Made by a program: the position numbers and the translations under genes | Assembly (NCBI GenBank): GCA_050944055.1 | Contig: JBMNQI010000020.1 | Coordinates: 1 to 34,375 of the forward strand | From: JBMNQI01 sp050944055 | GTDB taxonomy: Bacteria; Bacillota; Clostridia; Oscillospirales; Oscillospiraceae | Reading direction: 5' to 3' | Length of the DNA: 34,375 nt | Shown here: positions 31,084 to 34,375 of the stretch, in pieces | Position numbering within the stretch: position 1 is the first letter of the stretch | How the letters are laid out: each line of letters starts with the position of its first letter | The notes under the pieces: model-generated | Database searches by the model: none | Told to the model about the DNA's origin: nothing | The model's input: only the letters and a program-made list of their open reading frames with translations

Positions 31084-32253
31084 ATGTCAGAGATTACCGA
31101 ATATCTGGCCGGATATGTGACTGCCGAGGTGCGCGCCCCATACCCGGAGCAATTCCTCGGGCTTTGCGCCGCCAACGACATAGATTTCTGGGATGTACAT
31201 AAGCTGGACGAGTTTACGATAAGACTGAATATGCGCGAACACGGATTTGAGCGCGCAAAAAAGCTGCCCGGGAGCTTTGAGGTCAGGGCCGCTCAAAAGC
31301 GGGGTTTTCCGTTCTTCCTCAGGAAGTTCAAGAAACGCTACGCGCTTCTGGCAACGCTTGCCTTATGCCTCCTCGGAATCTTTACGATGTCCAGGTTTAT
31401 ATGGCATATCGAGGTTTCGGGCAACGAAAATGTGGGAACGGGCGAGATAATCACGGCCCTGCGCGAGATGGGCGTGAAAGTAGGCTGCTTAGCGTCCGGC
31501 GTTAAGTCATACAATATACGCAACCGGATTCTTGTGGAAATCCCGGAGCTTATATGGCTGACCGTTAACGTCCACGGCAGCAGGGCGGAGGTAATCGTGC
31601 GTGAAAGAATCGAAAAACCCGAGATTACGCCGATAGACGCTCCCGCGGATGTCATAGCGGGCAAGGGAGGAATTATCATGGAAATGAGGGTGCTGGCGGG
31701 CACACCGAAGGTGTCGGTCGGCCAAACGGCGGCGCGGGGCGATATGCTGGTCTCGGGAACGCTTACGAATACGCTTTTGGAGGAGCGCTTCGTGCGCGCG
31801 ATCGCGGAGGTTAAGGCAAGAACATGGTATACTCTGAAAGCTGTAATCCCCATGACGGTGACGGAGAAGGTTTATACGGGGGCGGAAAAGACGCGGCGCA
31901 GCCTGATTTTTGGCGAGACGCGAATAAATTTGTATTTTGACAGTAGCAATTCGTTCGCAAGTTGTGATAAAATTATTACAGTCAAGCAGGGCGACCTGTT
32001 CGGGCTGATGGTTCTGCCCGTGACGCTTGTAACCGAGAGAGAGTCGGAATTCAGGCCTGCACCGCGCAGGCTGAAAGAAGCCGAGGCAAAAAAACTGCTG
32101 CGCGACGGGCTGGCGGCCGAACTGATGAAGCTGATTGACGGCAAAATCAATAAAATAGACATAGAATATAAAGAAGAAGACGGGCTTATGACGGCTGTAC
32201 TGCGGGCGGAGTGTCTTGAGGATATTGCGGTGGCGCGCGCCATCTCACCGTGA
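31084..32253 (+). CDS. yqfD: Sporulation protein YqfD
   Basis: A 389-residue stage IV-related protein. An N-terminal soluble part, one membrane helix (YALLATLALCLLGIFTM, about 90-107), and a long extracytoplasmic region beginning IWHIEVSGNENVGTGEI, which is the YqfD hallmark. It is needed for sporulation in Bacillus. I prefer the ATG at 31084 with GGAAGG about 10 bases ahead; ATG 31075 is too near the ribosome site. It starts 32 bases after yqfC and is followed by phoH after 47 bases. Confidence 0.93.
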   Translation: MSEITEYLAGYVTAEVRAPYPEQFLGLCAANDIDFWDVHKLDEFTIRLNMREHGFERAKKLPGSFEVRAAQKRGFPFFLRKFKKRYALLATLALCLLGIFTMSRFIWHIEVSGNENVGTGEIITALREMGVKVGCLASGVKSYNIRNRILVEIPELIWLTVNVHGSRAEVIVRERIEKPEITPIDAPADVIAGKGGIIMEMRVLAGTPKVSVGQTAARGDMLVSGTLTNTLLEERFVRAIAEVKARTWYTLKAVIPMTVTEKVYTGAEKTRRSLIFGETRINLYFDSSNSFASCDKIITVKQGDLFGLMVLPVTLVTERESEFRPAPRRLKEAEAKKLLRDGLAAELMKLIDGKINKIDIEYKEEDGLMTAVLRAECLEDIAVARAISP

Positions 32254-32300
32254 CAGCCATTTATCGGAATACAAATGATTAACACATACGGAGGAACTGT

Positions 32301-33278
32301 ATGGAGCAGACGATAAACGTCAGCAGGCTAGAGGAGATAATAAACGTATTCGGTTCGTTTGACGAAAACCTTAAACTTATTGAGGACAGCTTCGGCGTTT
32401 CGGTTGTAAGCCGCGACTCCGATATCAAGGTCACGGGGGAGAGCGAAGCTGTTTACAACGCTTCAAAAACTCTGGACGGGCTGCTTACCCTGTCGGCCCG
32501 GGGCGAGGCGGTCACGCCTCAGATGGTCCAGTATGTTGTCGGCCTTGTGCGAAGCGGCGAGAGCTCCAAGATAGGCGAGCTTGCCCGCGACGTCGTTTCA
32601 ATCACCGCCAAGGGCAAGCCAATTAAGGCCAAGACGCTGGGCCAGAAGGCATACATTGAGGCGATACAAAAAAACACGATTACGATAGGAGTCGGCCCCG
32701 CCGGAACTGGAAAGACGTTTCTGGCCGTCGCCGCCGCTGTCGCCGCCTTCAGGGATAAGACGGTCAACCGCATAATCCTGACGCGCCCCGCGGTCGAGGC
32801 GGGTGAAAAGCTGGGCTTTCTGCCGGGTGACCTGCAAAACAAAGTAGACCCATACCTCCGCCCGCTTTACGACGCGCTTTTTGAGATGCTGGGCACGGAC
32901 AACTATAACAAATACCTTGAACGCGGCAATATCGAGGTAGCGCCGCTTGCCTATATGAGGGGCCGCACATTGGACGACAGCTTTATCATACTCGACGAGG
33001 CGCAGAACACCTCGCGCGAGCAGATGAAGATGTTTCTCACGCGCCTCGGATTCGGGTCGAAGGTCGTCGTTACGGGCGACGTAACACAGATAGACCTTCC
33101 GGCAAACAAGACGAGCGGGCTGAAGGAAGCCATACGCGTCCTGCGCAACATAGAGGACATAGCCATATGCTATCTTACGGAGAAGGACGTGGTTCGCCAC
33201 GCCCTCGTGCAGAAGATAGTAAAGGCATACGACGAATTTGAGGGCAGGAAAAAGAAGCCGGACAGGCAGGGTAAGTGA
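32301..33278 (+). CDS. phoH: PhoH-like ATPase
   Basis: A 325-residue PhoH/YbeZ-type NTPase: N-terminal KH-like region (about 1-105), then a P-loop ATPase with Walker A GPAGTGKTF (about 132-140) and Walker B FIILDEAQN (about 230). It is usually paired with YbeY, with a proposed role in RNA or ribosome maturation. The ATG at 32301 has ACGGAGGAA upstream. It is separated from ybeY by one base, so their translation is probably coupled. Confidence 0.95.
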   Translation: MEQTINVSRLEEIINVFGSFDENLKLIEDSFGVSVVSRDSDIKVTGESEAVYNASKTLDGLLTLSARGEAVTPQMVQYVVGLVRSGESSKIGELARDVVSITAKGKPIKAKTLGQKAYIEAIQKNTITIGVGPAGTGKTFLAVAAAVAAFRDKTVNRIILTRPAVEAGEKLGFLPGDLQNKVDPYLRPLYDALFEMLGTDNYNKYLERGNIEVAPLAYMRGRTLDDSFIILDEAQNTSREQMKMFLTRLGFGSKVVVTGDVTQIDLPANKTSGLKEAIRVLRNIEDIAICYLTEKDVVRHALVQKIVKAYDEFEGRKKKPDRQGK

Positions 33279-33279
33279 A

Positions 33280-33744
33280 ATGCACAGGGTCACGATTTCG
33301 AACGCGTCCGGATATCCGGCTTTGGGCGTTAAAAGGCTGATAAGGCGCTCCGTTATTAAAGCGCTCGAGTTCGAGGGTGTAAACATCCCCTGCGAGGCGA
33401 ACGTTCTTATTGTCGATAACGAGGCGATAAGAGAGCTTAACAGAAAATTCCGCAGCGTTGACAGCGTTACCGACGTGCTCAGCTTCCCAATGCACGAGCT
33501 TAAACCCGGCGAGAAGCCGTCCGAAACCGAGCCGGACGGGTACTGCCACCTCGGGGATATTGTGATTTCTATCCAGAAGGCGCGCTCTCAGGCCTCGGTA
33601 TTCGGGCACGGGCTTAAACGCGAGACGGCTTATCTGATCGTTCATTCCGTGCTGCACCTTTTAGGCTACGACCATGTCGACGAGGCCGGGCAAAAAGCCC
33701 AGATGCGCGGCAGGGAAGAGGAAATACTGCGGAATATTATATAG
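33280..33744 (+). CDS. ybeY: Endoribonuclease YbeY
   Basis: A 154-residue metalloprotein with the zinc-binding signature HSVLHLLGYDH (about 124-134, HxxxHxxGxDH). YbeY cleaves RNA and is needed for 16S rRNA 3' maturation and ribosome quality control. The ATG at 33280 lies one base after the phoH stop; only a weak AGGG site precedes it, in line with coupled translation. An upstream extension to 33238 would overlap phoH and is not supported. Confidence 0.95.
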   Translation: MHRVTISNASGYPALGVKRLIRRSVIKALEFEGVNIPCEANVLIVDNEAIRELNRKFRSVDSVTDVLSFPMHELKPGEKPSETEPDGYCHLGDIVISIQKARSQASVFGHGLKRETAYLIVHSVLHLLGYDHVDEAGQKAQMRGREEEILRNII

Positions 33745-33820
33745 GCGGATACAGGTGTTGCCGGGGGCACCGGGAAACAGTTTTTTTGCAATCAGGGTGT
33801 TTTGCGAATGAGGGCATAAC

Positions 33821-34255
33821 ATGAACAACGCGCTTAACGGCATAAGGCTTGCGTTTAAAGAGCGCAATATGCGCATACATCTGTGCGCCGCGTTTTATGT
33901 GATTGCCGCCGGCCTCATTGTAAACATAACGGCGGACGAATGGCGGTCGATTATGCTTTGCATAGGCCTCGTCATGGGCATGGAGTGCCTGAACACGGGG
34001 CTTGAAGCCCTCTGCGATACGCTAAGGCCGGAAAAGGACCGCGGGATAAAGGCCGCAAAAGACGCTGCCGCGGGCGGCGTCCTCATAAGCGCCGCAGTTT
34101 CAGCAATAATAGGAGGCTGCATATTCTTTAACGCGGATTCGCTCTCTAAAGCTGCAGCATTCATTACGGGCAGGCCGGTTATTTTCAGTTTGCTGGTCCT
34201 GCTTCTGCCCGCATGGGTTTATTATATAGTCAGGAGTAAAAAAGATGGTAAATAA
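33821..34255 (+). CDS. dgkA: Undecaprenol kinase / diacylglycerol kinase family
   Basis: A 144-residue small integral membrane kinase: about three to four helices and the signature ECLNTGLEALCDTL (about 46-59), which holds the catalytic Glu and the Asp ligand of DgkA. Gram-positive members phosphorylate undecaprenol for cell-wall lipid carrier recycling rather than diacylglycerol. The ATG at 33821 has GAGGG upstream. It overlaps the era start by 11 bases. Confidence 0.93.
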   Translation: MNNALNGIRLAFKERNMRIHLCAAFYVIAAGLIVNITADEWRSIMLCIGLVMGMECLNTGLEALCDTLRPEKDRGIKAAKDAAAGGVLISAAVSAIIGGCIFFNADSLSKAAAFITGRPVIFSLLVLLLPAWVYYIVRSKKDGK

Positions 34256-34375
34256 GACCGCGATGATAACGATTGCAGGCCGCCCGAACGTGGGCAAGTC
34301 CACGCTTACTAACGCTCTTGTGGGCGAAAAGGTGGCAATCGTATCGCCGAAGCCGCAGACGACGCGCAACAGGAT
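34245..34375 (+). CDS. era: GTPase Era (3' end outside window)
   Basis: Only the first 43 codons are present. MVNKTAMITIAGRPNVGKST contains the G1 P-loop (GRPNVGKST) and is followed by LVGEKVAIVSPKPQTTRNR with the G2 region, which together identify Era, a 16S rRNA-binding GTPase in 30S assembly. The ATG at 34245, inside the end of dgkA, has AGGAG eight bases ahead. Confidence 0.95.
   Translation, partial: MVNKTAMITIAGRPNVGKSTLTNALVGEKVAIVSPKPQTTRNR

Overview
The window looks like a chromosomal segment of an anaerobic, endospore-forming, low- to moderate-GC Gram-positive bacterium of the class Clostridia. Signs of a spore former are ylbJ, yqfC and yqfD homologues, a CotF-type coat protein and sigma-E-like promoters. 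Signs of anaerobic life are a reverse rubrerythrin behind a PerR/Fur regulator and a radical SAM enzyme. The Gram-positive envelope shows in an LTA-synthase-type enzyme, DgkA-type undecaprenol kinase and an SLH-domain L,D-transpeptidase. I cannot name the species. No IS element, CRISPR array, rRNA or integrated phage is visible; one tRNA-Lys is present.

Layout. 1-3.3 kb (+): the 3' part of an SLH/beta-repeat/L,D-transpeptidase gene and an APC amino-acid permease. 3.3-5.5 kb (-): a two-gene AmmeMemoRadiSam operon (radical SAM enzyme plus a Memo-AMMECR1 fusion), divergent from a COG2509-type FAD protein (5.7-7.1 kb, +). 7.2-11.0 kb (-): a lone holin-like protein, a crotonase-fold enzyme resembling 6-oxocamphor hydrolase, a LysR regulator, and a NagZ-like GH3 enzyme. 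11.4-13.8 kb (+): DUF2179 membrane protein, DUF362/ferredoxin protein, Fe/Mn superoxide dismutase. 13.9-19.1 kb: a Gln-rich small protein (-), a YyaL-type gene broken by an in-frame TAG beside its CHWC motif (+), a FAD-Rieske oxidoreductase (-), a DEDDh exonuclease (+) and a CotF-like protein (+). 19.3-21.6 kb: an alpha/alpha-toroid protein and a YfcE-type phosphoesterase (+), converging on a DDAH-like amidinohydrolase (-). 21.9-23.9 kb (+): an LTA-synthase-type enzyme behind a Pho-box-like repeat array.

24-29 kb: tRNA-Lys, hslO, a methyltransferase and yerC (all -); a small GNAT-like protein (+); perR and reverse rubrerythrin (+) behind a promoter with a perfect 7-1-7 operator; then rpsF-ssb-rpsR (-). 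29.2-34.4 kb: ylbJ and a Cys-rich small protein (-), divergent from the conserved run yqfC-yqfD-phoH-ybeY-dgkA-era (+); era runs off the window.

The most notable observations are the candidate PhoP-box array on the LTA-synthase promoter, the 18-base in-frame insertion carrying a stop codon next to the YyaL CHWC motif, the back-to-back sigma-E-like promoters between ylbJ and yqfC, and the GH3-LysR-crotonase arrangement. Most of the window is conserved core clostridial content; I found no clear, wholly new multi-gene system.
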